A DNA stretch of 64,000 nucleotides from Nocardia cyriacigeorgica (GCF_029868385.1 NZ_JARWNX010000058.1:91470-155469), one strand, 5' to 3'. Numbered from the stretch's first letter, positions 1 through 9,016 are shown. Notes: generated from the letters alone by a model not told the origin. Made by a program: numbers and translations.

Positions 1-194
1 GCCAGCCCGATCGAGGCGCCCAACTCCAGCGCCCGCAACGGGAACATGGGCGCCGCGGCCCCCGCCCCGACGCCGTAGACGGCCGACGGCACGAATACCG
101 CCCAGGCCATGGATCGCAGTCGGGCCGGTGGCGGCTTCTCCACCACACCGACCGCTGCCGGGTGGTCGAGCCGGTCGCCGCTATCCACGGTCAT
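1..194 (-). CDS. MFS transporter, N-terminal part (runs off the left edge)
   Basis: Only the first 64 codons lie in the window. They read as a short polar N-terminus followed by a first membrane helix starting near residue 29 (MAWAVFVPSAVYGVG) and then a loop ending in PMFPLRALELGASIGLA, which resembles the first helix and loop of major facilitator drug transporters. The ATG at 194 was chosen; an in-frame GTG lies a little upstream. The gene is transcribed leftward like the sulfur operon that follows, but 162 bp without an obvious terminator separate them. Substrate cannot be told from this fragment. Confidence 0.6.
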   Translation of the reverse strand, partial: MTVDSGDRLDHPAAVGVVEKPPPARLRSMAWAVFVPSAVYGVGAGAAAPMFPLRALELGASIGL

Positions 195-356
195 CGCTGC
201 GCTCGGGACCGCCGCCGAACCTGTCGCCGTGAGCACGCGGCGAGGTCGGATCGGTGGGCCCCCATGCCCCGGACGATCGCGAGGCGGTGGTCATCGCCCG
301 GACCGAGCCGGTGAGCGTCGCGGCTACGAGGCAGATATCGAGTACTGCGCCCGCGC

Positions 357-1706
357 TCACCTGGCCAGCGCTGGGCGGCGCGCGAACTGGCTCTGCGGAC
401 GCGGCAGCCCGAAGTGATCACGCAAGGTGGTGCCGGTGTATTCGGTGCGGAACAACCCGCGTTCACGCAGAATCGGCACCACCGTCTCGGTGAAGACCTC
501 GAGCCCACCCGGGTAGTACGGCGGCATGACGTTGAACCCGTCGGCGGCACCGTTGCGGAACCATTCCTCGATGGTGCCGGCGACCTGCTCCGGTGTTCCG
601 GCGAATACGCGATGTCCGCGTGCACCGGCCAGGCGGTGCAGCAGTCCGCGCACGGTCGGGCGCTCACGCTCGACGATGCCCGCCACCACTTGCAGACGGC
701 TCTGCGTGTTGTCGGTGACATCGCCCGCATCGGCGAACAGTTCGTAGGGCACCGGTTCGTCGAGCTTCAGATGCCGCAGGCTCTTACCCGCGATGCTTTC
801 CAATTGCGCCAGACCGTATTCCGGCACGGTGAGTTCGTTGAACTCGCGTTCCAGCCGCAGTGCCCCGGCCTCGGTGTCGGCGATGAACGGGCTGATGCCG
901 GGCAGGATCTTGACATGCTCGGGGTTGCGGCCGAAGCTTCGCGCCCGTTCTTTGATATCGCGGTAGAACCGCTGACCGTCCTCCAACCGCTGATGTGCGG
1001 TGAAGATGGCTTCGGCGTAGCGCCCGGCGAATTCCCGGCCCTCGTTGGAGGCACCGGCCTGCACCAGCACCGGATAACCCTGCGGGGTCCGCGCGGAGCT
1101 GAACGGTCCGCGCACACGCAGATGTTCGCCCGCGAAATCGATCCGGTGGATCCGGTCCGGATCGGCGTAGCGCCCGCCGGCCCGGTCGAACAGGATCGCG
1201 TCGTCCTCCCAGCTGTCCCACAGCGCGACCACGGCGTCGACGAATTCCTTCGCTCGCGCATACCGTTCCCGATGCTCGGGATGCCGATCGAGACCGAAAT
1301 TGGCTGCCGCCGCCTCGGTTCCGGTGGTGACGATGTTCCAGCCCGCCCGGCCGCCGGAGATGTGGTCGAGCGAGGAGAACAGCCGCGCCAGGTTGTAGGG
1401 CTCGTAATAGGTGGTCGATGCCGTCGCGATCAGGCCGAGATGGGTTGTCGCCGAAGCGATCGCGGTGAGCAGGGTGATCGGTTCGAGGCCCGGTGCGGCG
1501 TTGTATTCGACATTGGTGCGCAGCGCGGGGCCGTCGGCGAAGAACACCGCGTCGAAGGTCGCGGCCTCGGCGGTGCGGCCGATCTGCTGGTAGTAGGACG
1601 CGTCGTAGATGCGGTCGGCCCCGCTGTCGGGGTGCCGCCACGCCGCCTCATGATGTCCGGCGGGGTAGATGAACGCGTTGAGACTCAACTGTCGTGGCTC
1701 GGTCAT
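357..1706 (-). CDS. FMN-dependent monooxygenase, NtaA/SnaA/DszA/SfnG type
   Basis: 449-residue luciferase-like flavin monooxygenase, full length for the NtaA/SnaA/DszA family, which uses reduced FMN from a separate reductase to oxidise nitrilotriacetate, sulfones, dibenzothiophene derivatives or similar. Family hallmarks are the segment SGGRAGWNIVTTG (around residue 118), the downstream NFGLD, and the region GYPVLVQAGASNEGREF near residue 210. Its start overlaps the ATPase gene stop by 4 bp, so it is the last gene of an ssuA-ssuC-ssuB-monooxygenase operon. That context argues for oxygenolytic release of sulfite from an imported organosulfur compound. No flavin reductase gene is present in the operon. 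The exact substrate is not readable from sequence. Confidence 0.85.
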   Translation of the reverse strand: MTEPRQLSLNAFIYPAGHHEAAWRHPDSGADRIYDASYYQQIGRTAEAATFDAVFFADGPALRTNVEYNAAPGLEPITLLTAIASATTHLGLIATASTTYYEPYNLARLFSSLDHISGGRAGWNIVTTGTEAAAANFGLDRHPEHRERYARAKEFVDAVVALWDSWEDDAILFDRAGGRYADPDRIHRIDFAGEHLRVRGPFSSARTPQGYPVLVQAGASNEGREFAGRYAEAIFTAHQRLEDGQRFYRDIKERARSFGRNPEHVKILPGISPFIADTEAGALRLEREFNELTVPEYGLAQLESIAGKSLRHLKLDEPVPYELFADAGDVTDNTQSRLQVVAGIVERERPTVRGLLHRLAGARGHRVFAGTPEQVAGTIEEWFRNGAADGFNVMPPYYPGGLEVFTETVVPILRERGLFRTEYTGTTLRDHFGLPRPQSQFARRPALAR

Positions 1707-2449
1707 GATGCCTGCTTCACCTGCGCTGCCTGCGACTCCACTCCGAGCCCGCCGAGCAGCTCCTCTCTGTACCGATTGAACGCCGGATCACTGTGCCGGC
1801 GTGGACGTTCCAGTTCGATCTGCCGGTCGAGGGCGATGCGGCCGCCGTCGAGCACCAGCACACGATCGGCCAGCGATACCGCCTCGTCGACATCGTGGGT
1901 GACCAGCAGGACGGCGGGCCGATGTTTGGCGCACAGCTCCCGCAGCAGGGCGTGCATCTTGATCCGGGTCAGCGCATCCAGTGCGCCGAAGGGTTCGTCG
2001 GCCAGCAGCAGCGCCGGTTCCCGCACCAGTGAACGCGCCAGCGCGACACGCTGCTGCTCACCACCGGACAGTTCGCGCGGCCACGCCTTCTCCCGCCCCT
2101 CCAGGCCGACCTCGGCGAGCGCCGCGCGCCCCCGCTCGGCGGCGCCGGAACCGGTCAACCCGAGAGTGACGTTATCGAGCACCCTGGTCCACGGCAGCAA
2201 CCGCGAATCCTGGAATACCACCGCCTTTTCCGCGGGAACCGCCAGCTCACCGGAGCCGGGTACCTCATCGTCCAGTTCGGCCAGTGCCCGCAGCAGAGTG
2301 CTCTTACCGGAACCGCTGCGACCGAGCAGAGCGACGAACTCCCCGCGCGCGATATCGAGATCGACGCCGTCGAGCACCACCCGATCACCGAAGCCGCGGG
2401 TGAGGTCGCGGGCGCGAACGACGTTCAGTCGCCCAGTGTCTGACGCCAT
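1703..2449 (-). CDS. ssuB: ABC transporter ATP-binding protein, sulfonate/nitrate/taurine type
   Basis: 248-residue ATPase of an importer. Walker A GRSGSGKST is at residues 43-51, the Q-loop at about 80 (VVFQDSRLLPW, typical of SsuB/TauB/NrtD proteins), the signature LSGGEQQRV at 127-135, Walker B LLLADEP at 147-153 and the H-loop histidine at 185. It overlaps the permease gene by 25 bp and the downstream monooxygenase by 4 bp, implying translational coupling. It would energise uptake of an aliphatic sulfonate or sulfonate-like compound. The symbol rests on family and operon context; TauB cannot be fully excluded. Confidence 0.85.
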   Translation of the reverse strand: MASDTGRLNVVRARDLTRGFGDRVVLDGVDLDIARGEFVALLGRSGSGKSTLLRALAELDDEVPGSGELAVPAEKAVVFQDSRLLPWTRVLDNVTLGLTGSGAAERGRAALAEVGLEGREKAWPRELSGGEQQRVALARSLVREPALLLADEPFGALDALTRIKMHALLRELCAKHRPAVLLVTHDVDEAVSLADRVLVLDGGRIALDRQIELERPRRHSDPAFNRYREELLGGLGVESQAAQVKQAS

Positions 2450-3288
2450 GACAGTGTCTTCCTTTCCACGGTGCGCACCGCGAGATCGCCGAGCAACCCG
2501 AGCAGCCCGTAGATCACCAGGCCGACCACGATGACGTCGATCTGACCGTAGGTGCGGGCCTGGGTCATGAGGTAGCCGATCCCGCTGGTGGCGTTGACCT
2601 GTTCCACCACGACCAGCGCCAGCCAGGAGATGGTGACCGCGAGCCGCAGGCCGGTGAAGAATCCGGGTAGCGAACCCGGCAGCGCGATCTTGCGGATGAA
2701 CGCCGACCGCGACAGGCCCACCGTCTCGGCGAGTTCGACATAGCGGGCATCGACACTGCGCAGATGCGCGTGGGTGTTGATATAGACGGGGATCAGCACG
2801 CTGGTGGTGATGACGATGAGCTTCATCTGCTCACCGATGCCGAACCACACGATGAACAGTGGGATCAGTGCCAGCGTCGGAATCGAGCGTTTGATCTGGA
2901 TCGGCCCGTCGACCACCGCTTCACCGAGCCTGCTCAGCCCGGCGATCAGCGCGAGCACCACACCGATGGCGACACCGAGCACCAAGCTGATCCCGGCCCG
3001 CTGCAACGAGGTGAGCAGGTTCGATTGCAGGCGGCCGTCGGCGATGAGGTCGCCGGCGGTCTGCGCGACCGTCCACGGCGCCGGCAGCGTCTCCGGGTCG
3101 AGCGCGCCGGAGGCCGAGCCGATCACCCAGGCGCCGACCAGCAGGGCGGGACCGAGGGCCGCGCCGAACGGGATCGCCCGGCCCGGCCCCAATTTGCGGC
3201 GGGTCCGTCGACGGGTGGCGAGCGCGGGAGTGGAGCTGGTGCGGGACGCGCGTCCGAGAAAGCCCGCGGGGACGGTGTGTACGGCCAT
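2425..3288 (-). CDS. ssuC: ABC transporter permease, sulfonate/nitrate/taurine type
   Basis: 287-residue inner-membrane permease of the BPD_transp_1 superfamily. A basic N-terminal tail of about 35 residues precedes the first helix (GAALGPALLVGAWVIGSASG), and about six hydrophobic helices follow. The EAA-type cytoplasmic loop is seen around ARYVELAETVGLSRSAFIRKIALPGSLPGFFTGLR, split here only for description. The ATG overlaps the binding-protein stop (TGATG) and has the Shine-Dalgarno GGGGAG 7 nt upstream. It pairs with the ATPase encoded next. Confidence 0.87.
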   Translation of the reverse strand: MAVHTVPAGFLGRASRTSSTPALATRRRTRRKLGPGRAIPFGAALGPALLVGAWVIGSASGALDPETLPAPWTVAQTAGDLIADGRLQSNLLTSLQRAGISLVLGVAIGVVLALIAGLSRLGEAVVDGPIQIKRSIPTLALIPLFIVWFGIGEQMKLIVITTSVLIPVYINTHAHLRSVDARYVELAETVGLSRSAFIRKIALPGSLPGFFTGLRLAVTISWLALVVVEQVNATSGIGYLMTQARTYGQIDVIVVGLVIYGLLGLLGDLAVRTVERKTLSWRQTLGD

Positions 3289-4379
3289 CAGTTGCTCCCC
3301 GGTTCGAAGCTCGCGCCGACCTGGCCGACGGTTTCGGTGATGACGGCATCGAAACGCAGATCGAAACCATCGGCGGCCGTGACCTTGCGTGGCAGTTCAC
3401 CGGCGGCGTCGATGGCGTCGACGGTGGCCTGCTGACGATCGATGAGCCGCTGGTCCAGATGCGGAAAAGTGACGACACCACGGGATTCCACGATGCGGGT
3501 GGCGTCCTCGAGACTCACGTTCTGGTTGTCCACGTAATACTTCTGCGCCCATTCGGCACGGTTGTCGTTCACCCACTGCCAGGACCGCACATACGCGGCG
3601 ACCAGCGCGCGGGTGGCGGCGGCCTTGGCCGGATCACGCACCACCTCGCGGCGCGCGTACAGGTAGGTGAGCCCCGGATAGGTGCCTTCGGTGGCGGCGT
3701 CGGGGATCAACGAGGTGCCGGAGGTGCGCAGGAAGCGAGTGATGTTCGGTTCGCCGAGCGGAGCGATATCGACCTGACCGGTGCGCACCGCGTCGAGGAA
3801 CTCGGCCAGTTGAATCCGCACCAACTCCACATCCGAGGTGGCCAGGCCCGCCTTGTCGAGCAGACGCAGCACCGCCGCCTGCTGTGAGGTGCCCTCGGCG
3901 TAGGCGATCTTCTTGCCCTTGATATCGGCGATGTCCTGCACCGAAACGCCCGGCGCCACCCCGAATTTCAGTGAGGCCGGGTCGATCTGTGAGGCCGCGA
4001 TGATCGGCACGTCCTGTTCGGCGGCGAGTGCGTGGATGGGCGGGACATCACCGACCCACGCCACATCGGCGGCACCCGCGCGGAAGGATTCCAGGATGGC
4101 CGGGCCGCCTACGAAGTTGGCGAATTCGACCTCGAACGGCAGCTTGTCCAGTTCACCCGAGAGCAGCAGCTGATGGCGCAGCAGTTCGGACTGGTCGGCA
4201 ATGACGAGGGTGGTGCCGGGCGGCACCTCGGTGGGCAGCGGCCCGTCGACGACCGACCCCGCCTCGGTGTCGTCGGCGGCGCATCCGGTCAGCGCGAACG
4301 TCGCGAACGACAGTGCGGCGAGCAGGGCGGCGGCGGTCCGGGCACGTGGGCCGGTGCGGAAGAAACGAGGTCGAGCCAT
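3288..4379 (-). CDS. ssuA: ABC transporter substrate-binding lipoprotein, sulfonate type
   Basis: 363-residue exported lipoprotein. An arginine-rich N-terminus, a hydrophobic core (AAALLAALSFATFAL) and a lipobox ending at Cys33 (LTGC) predict membrane anchoring. The mature part has the NMT1/SsuA-like fold signature: LVIADQSELLRHQLLLSG for strand 1, then VEFANFVGGPAILESFRAGAADVAWVG, which is the ligand-pocket region shared by aliphatic sulfonate and taurine binding proteins. It is the first gene of the operon; 68 bp separate it from the upstream hydrolase gene stop, and that gap should hold its promoter. Confidence 0.85.
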   Translation of the reverse strand: MARPRFFRTGPRARTAAALLAALSFATFALTGCAADDTEAGSVVDGPLPTEVPPGTTLVIADQSELLRHQLLLSGELDKLPFEVEFANFVGGPAILESFRAGAADVAWVGDVPPIHALAAEQDVPIIAASQIDPASLKFGVAPGVSVQDIADIKGKKIAYAEGTSQQAAVLRLLDKAGLATSDVELVRIQLAEFLDAVRTGQVDIAPLGEPNITRFLRTSGTSLIPDAATEGTYPGLTYLYARREVVRDPAKAAATRALVAAYVRSWQWVNDNRAEWAQKYYVDNQNVSLEDATRIVESRGVVTFPHLDQRLIDRQQATVDAIDAAGELPRKVTAADGFDLRFDAVITETVGQVGASFEPGSN

Positions 4380-4447
4380 GCGGGGAATTCAACAATCCGG
4401 GTCGCGCCCCGAACACCGTTAACAACAGCGTGATCCGAACTCCGACC

Positions 4448-5602
4448 TCAGCGTCCCGCGTCGAACAGCACGCCGGTCTGCCGTGCCAACCGCTGCACGA
4501 ACGGCACCACCTGCTGGGCGATGACGGTGTTGTATTCGTCCGGACGCTGGCGCGGATTCGCGTGTCCGGTGCGGCGCGCCAGCACCACGAGCAGGGCGCC
4601 GTCGATGCCGCCGACCTCGTCGATGAGCACCTGATGGGTGCGTTCGACATCGACCACCGTGTCGCGGTACGGGTTGTGCGGGCGGATGAACACGATCGCC
4701 GGACGCGGTTTACCGTCGGACGGTTGCGCCAGGGCCCGCAGATTGTCGATCGAACCGCCCGCGACGATGGCCAGGAACTGGGCTTCGATCAGGCCGTTGC
4801 TCGCGGCGTCGCTGGAGAAGATCTTGTCACGCAGCACCTCACCCACCACCGCACGCAACTCCCCCGGCCGGATACCGGGCACACCGGTACGGTCGACGAA
4901 ACGTTCGCGCCGGGCATAGGTTTCGACGACCAGCCGCAAGGCGCGGCTCTCCCTGGCGCCGGGCAGCCAGCCCATCCAGCGCACCATGTCCTGTCCGCGA
5001 CCGCGTTCCTCGGGGCGCACGGCGTTCAGATCCAGCGGCGTGCAATCGAGCAGCACCCCGACCAGCCGCAGCTCACTGTCGGTGTGGATGTGCTGGCCCA
5101 CCTCGAGCGCGATCACACCGCCCATGCTGTGCCCGGTCAGCACGATATTGCGGATACCGGACATGATCGCGGCCCGGATGATCAGATCGGCGATCACCTT
5201 GGTGTCGATACCGCGATTGTCGTAGCGGATCGCCCACACCACCCCCATATCGGCGAGGGCGGGCAGGGCTTCGGCGGTATCGGAGGCATTGAGTCCGCCG
5301 AGACCGACCATATCCACGACGGCGGTGTCCCAATCGCCGGGGTCGGCGGGCTCCGAGATCGGCAGCAGCGCCGGTTCGGTGCCCGCCAACCGCGCCCGTT
5401 CCGGCGCGACATCATGCGCCAAGTACTGGATGAAGACGATCAATACGGTCAGTACCAGCACCGCAACCCGCGACAACGCCAACCGGGTGCGGCGCAACGT
5501 CGTCCAGGTATGGCCGAACCGGGTCTCGGCCAGCCGGGCCCGCCGTCGCGCGTCGTCCCAGTCGGTGACTGTGGACGGGTGCCGATCGTCCAGGGGCGAC
5601 AT
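4448..5602 (-). CDS. Membrane-anchored alpha/beta hydrolase
   Basis: 384 residues from the ATG at 5602. An N-terminal cytoplasmic stretch is followed by one membrane helix near residues 45-63 (VAVLVLTVLIVFIQYLAHDV). The rest looks like an extracytoplasmic alpha/beta-hydrolase domain with the nucleophile elbow GHSMGG and a preceding strand GIRNIVLTGHSMG. A late His is expected as catalytic base (RTGHANPRQ is the best candidate). Lipase/esterase or thioesterase activity is possible but unproven. It is divergent from the cobalamin riboswitch and B12 transport operon, and 68 bp upstream of ssuA on the same strand. Longer frames upstream would run into the riboswitch, so the 5602 start is preferred; its Shine-Dalgarno is weak. 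Confidence 0.7.
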   Translation of the reverse strand: MSPLDDRHPSTVTDWDDARRRARLAETRFGHTWTTLRRTRLALSRVAVLVLTVLIVFIQYLAHDVAPERARLAGTEPALLPISEPADPGDWDTAVVDMVGLGGLNASDTAEALPALADMGVVWAIRYDNRGIDTKVIADLIIRAAIMSGIRNIVLTGHSMGGVIALEVGQHIHTDSELRLVGVLLDCTPLDLNAVRPEERGRGQDMVRWMGWLPGARESRALRLVVETYARRERFVDRTGVPGIRPGELRAVVGEVLRDKIFSSDAASNGLIEAQFLAIVAGGSIDNLRALAQPSDGKPRPAIVFIRPHNPYRDTVVDVERTHQVLIDEVGGIDGALLVVLARRTGHANPRQRPDEYNTVIAQQVVPFVQRLARQTGVLFDAGR

Positions 5603-5678
5603 CTTTTCACTGTAGGCACGCCGCGCGCTGCCCTGCCATCGCCGCGCCCCGGCGCCGCGGTGAACCCGACCGCTCGGT

Positions 5679-5790
5679 AGAGTTCGTCGCACCCTCGGTG
5701 GGTGCGGGAATCCGGTGCAATTCCGGGACGGTCGCGCCACTGTGAGCGCCCCGCGGGCGCGAGTCAGACCTCCCCCACCGGACGAACTCT
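5679..5790 (+). promoter_or_regulatory. Cobalamin (adenosylcobalamin-family) riboswitch
   Basis: Hallmarks are in order: the closing stem AGAGTTCGTC (5679-5688) pairs perfectly with GACGAACTCT (5781-5790); CGGTGGG (5697-5703) can pair with CCCACCG near 5774-5780; the core GGGAATCCGGTGCAATTCC begins at 5706; GCCACTGTGA (5736-5745) is the conserved B12-box core; a GC hairpin follows; GAGTCAGACC (5761-5770) completes the consensus. This is the classical Cbl element controlling cobalamin transport and synthesis genes. It lies 52 nt before btuC, so B12 excess should switch off the uptake operon. A ribosome-binding-like GGAGAGG starts right after the closing stem. Confidence 0.93.
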
Positions 5791-5842
5791 GGAGAGGCCG
5801 CGACTTGCCTGTGGGGCGCTGTTCAGCCATGGTGCGCGCACG

Positions 5843-6874
5843 ATGACCCGTGTCGACATCCGGATCGTGCTACCCGTGCTGCTGGCCGCGCTCGCCGTGG
5901 TGATGGTCCTGGCCACCGGATTCGGCGCCGAATCACTACCGGTGCCCGGCGTGCTCGAGGTGCTCTCGCACCGCCTCACCGGACGCGTTCCACCGGATCC
6001 GGGGATGGACACCATCGTGTGGCAGCTGCGGGTGCCGCGCACGATGCTCGCCGCGATCGTCGGCGCCGGGCTGGCCCTGGCGGGCGCCGCGATGCAGACG
6101 TTGGTGCGCAACCCATTGGCCGATCCGTTCCTGCTCGGCGTGTCGTCCGGTGCCGGGGTCGGGGCCGCGACGGTGCTCACCTCGGGCGTCTTCGCCGGTG
6201 CCGGGATCTGGGCGTTGTCCGGCGGCGCGCTGGCCGGTGCGTTCGCCGCCGCCGCACTGGTATTCGTGATCGCGGTGAGCCAGGGCGGGTTGACACCGCT
6301 GCGGCTCGTGCTGACCGGCACGGTGCTCGCCTCGGCGTTCTCGGCGATGACCAGCTACCTGATCTTCCGCAGCACCGATCCCGCGGCCGCGCAATCGGTG
6401 CTGTTCTGGCTGCTCGGCAGTCTGGCCGGGGCCGACTGGACCCGGATCGGGGTGCCGCTCACCGTGGTCGTTCTCGGCGCCGTGAGCCTGATCGCGGCGG
6501 CGGGCTGGCTGGACGCGCTGCATCTGGGCGCGGACACCGCCGCGTCGGTCGGTGTTCCGGTACGTGAACTGCGGATCGCGCTGTTCGTGCTGCTGGCCGT
6601 ACTGGTCGGGGTCCTGGTGGCGGTATCGGGCGGCATCGGATTCGTCGGCCTGGTGGTGCCGCATGCCACCCGCCTCATCGTCGGCCCACGCCACCGCGCC
6701 CTGCTACCCGCCTGCGCCCTGCTCGGCGCGCTGTTCCTGGTGATCGCCGACGCCGCCACCCGCGTACTGGTCCGTCCCACCGAAATCCCGGTCGGCGTGC
6801 TCACCGGATTGATCGGCGCACCGGCGTTCCTGGTCCTGATGGGTCGTCGGCACTACCGGTTCGGTGCCTCATGA
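5843..6874 (+). CDS. btuC: Cobalamin ABC transporter permease (FecCD/BtuC family)
   Basis: 343-residue polytopic permease, normal length for the FecCD family. It has about ten hydrophobic helices and family motifs LRVPRTMLAAIVGAGLALAGAAMQT, NPLADPFLLGVSSGAG and, near the C-terminus, GGIGFVGLVVPHATRLIVGPRHR (described in parts; each is a standard FecCD block). The family also carries siderophores and haem, but the riboswitch directly upstream makes a corrinoid the likely substrate. The ATG at 5843 overlaps the stop of a five-codon frame starting at 5829, so coupled initiation is possible; no strong Shine-Dalgarno is seen. Confidence 0.88.
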   Translation: MTRVDIRIVLPVLLAALAVVMVLATGFGAESLPVPGVLEVLSHRLTGRVPPDPGMDTIVWQLRVPRTMLAAIVGAGLALAGAAMQTLVRNPLADPFLLGVSSGAGVGAATVLTSGVFAGAGIWALSGGALAGAFAAAALVFVIAVSQGGLTPLRLVLTGTVLASAFSAMTSYLIFRSTDPAAAQSVLFWLLGSLAGADWTRIGVPLTVVVLGAVSLIAAAGWLDALHLGADTAASVGVPVRELRIALFVLLAVLVGVLVAVSGGIGFVGLVVPHATRLIVGPRHRALLPACALLGALFLVIADAATRVLVRPTEIPVGVLTGLIGAPAFLVLMGRRHYRFGAS

Positions 6875-6926
6875 GCGCGACAGTCGCGGCGTTCACGGGG
6901 AGCCGCCCGGCTCGCGGTGCGGCGTC

Positions 6927-7730
6927 ATGACTTCCGAGCACGGCACCGGCGGCGCGATCGTCGCTGCGCACGGATTGGCCTGTACCGCCGGTCGGCGCGT
7001 GGTCGTCTCCGGGATCGATGTCGAGATCCGGTCCGGGGAGATGATCGGTATCGTCGGGCCGAACGGCGCGGGTAAGACGACGTTGCTGCGCACGCTCGCG
7101 GGTCTGACGAAGCCGCAGCGTGGGCGCGTCACAGTGGGCACCGACGACCTGCATGCGCTCTCGGCGCGGCGGCGGGCGCGGACGGTGGCGCTGGTGGCGC
7201 AGGACGAACGTCCACCCGATGATCTGCGGGCCTGCGAGGTGGTCGCGCTCGGGCTCACGCCGTATCTGCCGCCGTGGGGCGCGGGGTCGTCGCGGGAACG
7301 CGCGATCGTCGACGAGGCGCTCGCCGCGGTGGATCTCGCCGGTTTCGGCGACCGCCCGGTGCATCGGCTCTCCGGCGGCGAACGTCAGCGGGTGCTGCTG
7401 GCGCGCGCACTCGTCCAGGACACACCGGTGCTGCTACTGGACGAGCCGACCAACCATCTCGACATCACCCACCGGCTCGAACTGCTCGCCAGGATCAGGA
7501 GTCTGGATCGCACCGTGATCGCCGCACTGCACGATCTGGCGCTGGCCGACCGCTACTGCGATCGAGTGCTGGTGGTGCACGAGGGCCGTGCTCATCCGCT
7601 CGAACCACCCGAGATCGCCCTGCGCGCCGACATCGTCGACACCGTATTCGGTGTGCGCGTCACCCGCGTCCCGCATCCGGAGACCGGCGAGAACCATCTG
7701 CTCATCACCCCGCGAGAGGCGGCCCTGTGA
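6927..7730 (+). CDS. btuD: Cobalamin ABC transporter ATPase
   Basis: 267 residues from ATG 6927 (a GTG at 6864 overlapping the permease stop is an alternative). Walker A GPNGAGKTT, Q-loop VALVAQDE, signature LSGGERQRV, Walker B LLLDEPTNHLD and H-loop histidine (ALHDLALADRYCD) are all intact and in the order of FecE/BtuD-type ATPases. It drives the BtuC permease at the membrane. Its TGA overlaps the GTG of the binding-protein gene by 4 bp, so all three genes form one operon under the riboswitch. Confidence 0.88.
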   Translation: MTSEHGTGGAIVAAHGLACTAGRRVVVSGIDVEIRSGEMIGIVGPNGAGKTTLLRTLAGLTKPQRGRVTVGTDDLHALSARRRARTVALVAQDERPPDDLRACEVVALGLTPYLPPWGAGSSRERAIVDEALAAVDLAGFGDRPVHRLSGGERQRVLLARALVQDTPVLLLDEPTNHLDITHRLELLARIRSLDRTVIAALHDLALADRYCDRVLVVHEGRAHPLEPPEIALRADIVDTVFGVRVTRVPHPETGENHLLITPREAAL

Positions 7731-8755
7731 AACAACCGATCCGAATGCTGTCGGTGGCCACGCTGGCCATAACGCTCGCCGCCTGCGGTAACCCCGAGGC
7801 GGCCACCGGCGATCTCACCGTCCGCAACTGCGGCGTCGAGGTGAGCTTCCCCGCACCCGCGCAGCGCATGTTCGTCAACGACGGCAATATGATCTCGATG
7901 GTGCTCGCGCTCGGCGCCGAGAACCAGGTGGTGGCGGTGTCGAGTATGCAGCGCGATGCCGAGGTGCTGCGCCGCCATTATGGCGCCGCTGCCGTCGACG
8001 GCCTGAAATCGGCAGCGCCCCAGCAAGCTTCCCGCGAGACGGTGCTGGCCAAGGGCCCGGACGTGATGGTGGCGGGCTGGAACTACGGCTACGACGAATC
8101 CAAGAACCTCACCCCCGATTCGTTGCGCGCCGCGGGCATCGCCGCCTACACACTCACCGAGAGCTGCCGCCAGCAAGCCGGACAACGCCCGCGCGGTGTG
8201 GTCGAACCGTGGACGGCGCTGCGCGAGGACCTCACCAATCTCGGCGCCATCACCGGCCGCACCGACCGCGCCACCGAACTCGTCGACGATCTCGATCGCA
8301 GGCTCGCCGCGTTGGCGGCCGCCCCGCGACCGGAGCGGACCCCGCAGATCTTCCTGTTCGACAGCGGTAGCGACACCATCTTCTCCAGTGGAAGTTTCGG
8401 TGCGCCACAGGCGATCCTGGACGCGGCGGGCGGACGCAATGTGCTCTCCGATGTACCCGACACCTGGACCGCGGTGTCCTGGGAGCGGCTGGCGGGCGCC
8501 GACCCGGACGCGATCATGTTCGTCGACTATCCGATGCAGAGCCATGCCGAAAAGGTGGAGATGCTGCGCGCCAAACCTGGTATCAACCAGCTGCGCGCCG
8601 TGACCGAGGGGCGTTTCCTGAACCTGCCCTACGCCATGTGGACGAGCGGACCGCTCAATATCGATGCGGCCGAACAGATCCGCAAACAGCTCGAGCAGTG
8701 GGGACTGGTGCCGCCGTCGACCATCGAGCCACGTTCGGACGACGTGATCCGCTGA
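7727..8755 (+). CDS. btuF: Cobalamin-binding lipoprotein (BtuF-like periplasmic-binding family)
   Basis: 342 residues from GTG 7727. The N-terminus is a lipoprotein signal with lipobox LAAC and the lipidated Cys at residue 20. The mature protein has the two-lobe arrangement of FecB/BtuF-type binding proteins: an N-lobe with VNDGNMISMVLALGAENQVVAVSS, a helical backbone and a C-lobe with AVSWERLAGADPDAIMFVDY. Family members capture siderophores, haem or corrinoids; the cobalamin assignment comes from the riboswitch-led operon. A short 5-bp stem (GTCCG/CGGAC) near 8773-8790 is the only terminator-like feature after it. Confidence 0.85.
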   Translation: MKQPIRMLSVATLAITLAACGNPEAATGDLTVRNCGVEVSFPAPAQRMFVNDGNMISMVLALGAENQVVAVSSMQRDAEVLRRHYGAAAVDGLKSAAPQQASRETVLAKGPDVMVAGWNYGYDESKNLTPDSLRAAGIAAYTLTESCRQQAGQRPRGVVEPWTALREDLTNLGAITGRTDRATELVDDLDRRLAALAAAPRPERTPQIFLFDSGSDTIFSSGSFGAPQAILDAAGGRNVLSDVPDTWTAVSWERLAGADPDAIMFVDYPMQSHAEKVEMLRAKPGINQLRAVTEGRFLNLPYAMWTSGPLNIDAAEQIRKQLEQWGLVPPSTIEPRSDDVIR

Positions 8756-8949
8756 GCCTGTCAGGCGGTCCGGGCGCTATCGGACGGTCCAGCACACCGC
8801 CGATTCCACCCGGCGGCGCACGATGATCCGACCGCATGAGACTCGCCACAAGAGCTCCGCCTCACGTCGGCGAGTCAGAAAATTTTCGCAGGCACACCGG
8901 CGAATACGGGACTACCGTCGTTCAGGTGACGCGCGCGGCGCTCCACCCC

Positions 8950-8955
8950 TATAAT
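8950..8955 (+). promoter_or_regulatory. Consensus -10 box upstream of the MarR/MFS operon
   Basis: TATAAT at 8950-8955 with GTGACG 18 bp upstream is a plausible second promoter. It would give a leader of about 80 nt for the regulator. The 287-bp gap 8756-9042 otherwise shows no gene. Confidence 0.35.
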
Positions 8956-9016
8956 TTCTCGCCCGCCGACGGGCGTGACATTGGACACAAACGCGCGATA
9001 TTCGCTTGTGCGCGAC

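Noticed and set aside
414..2534. A 706-codon rightward frame across the monooxygenase and ssuB genes
   Set aside because: Opposite to three intact, overlapping operon genes; the translation turns into a Ser/Arg-rich low-complexity stretch.
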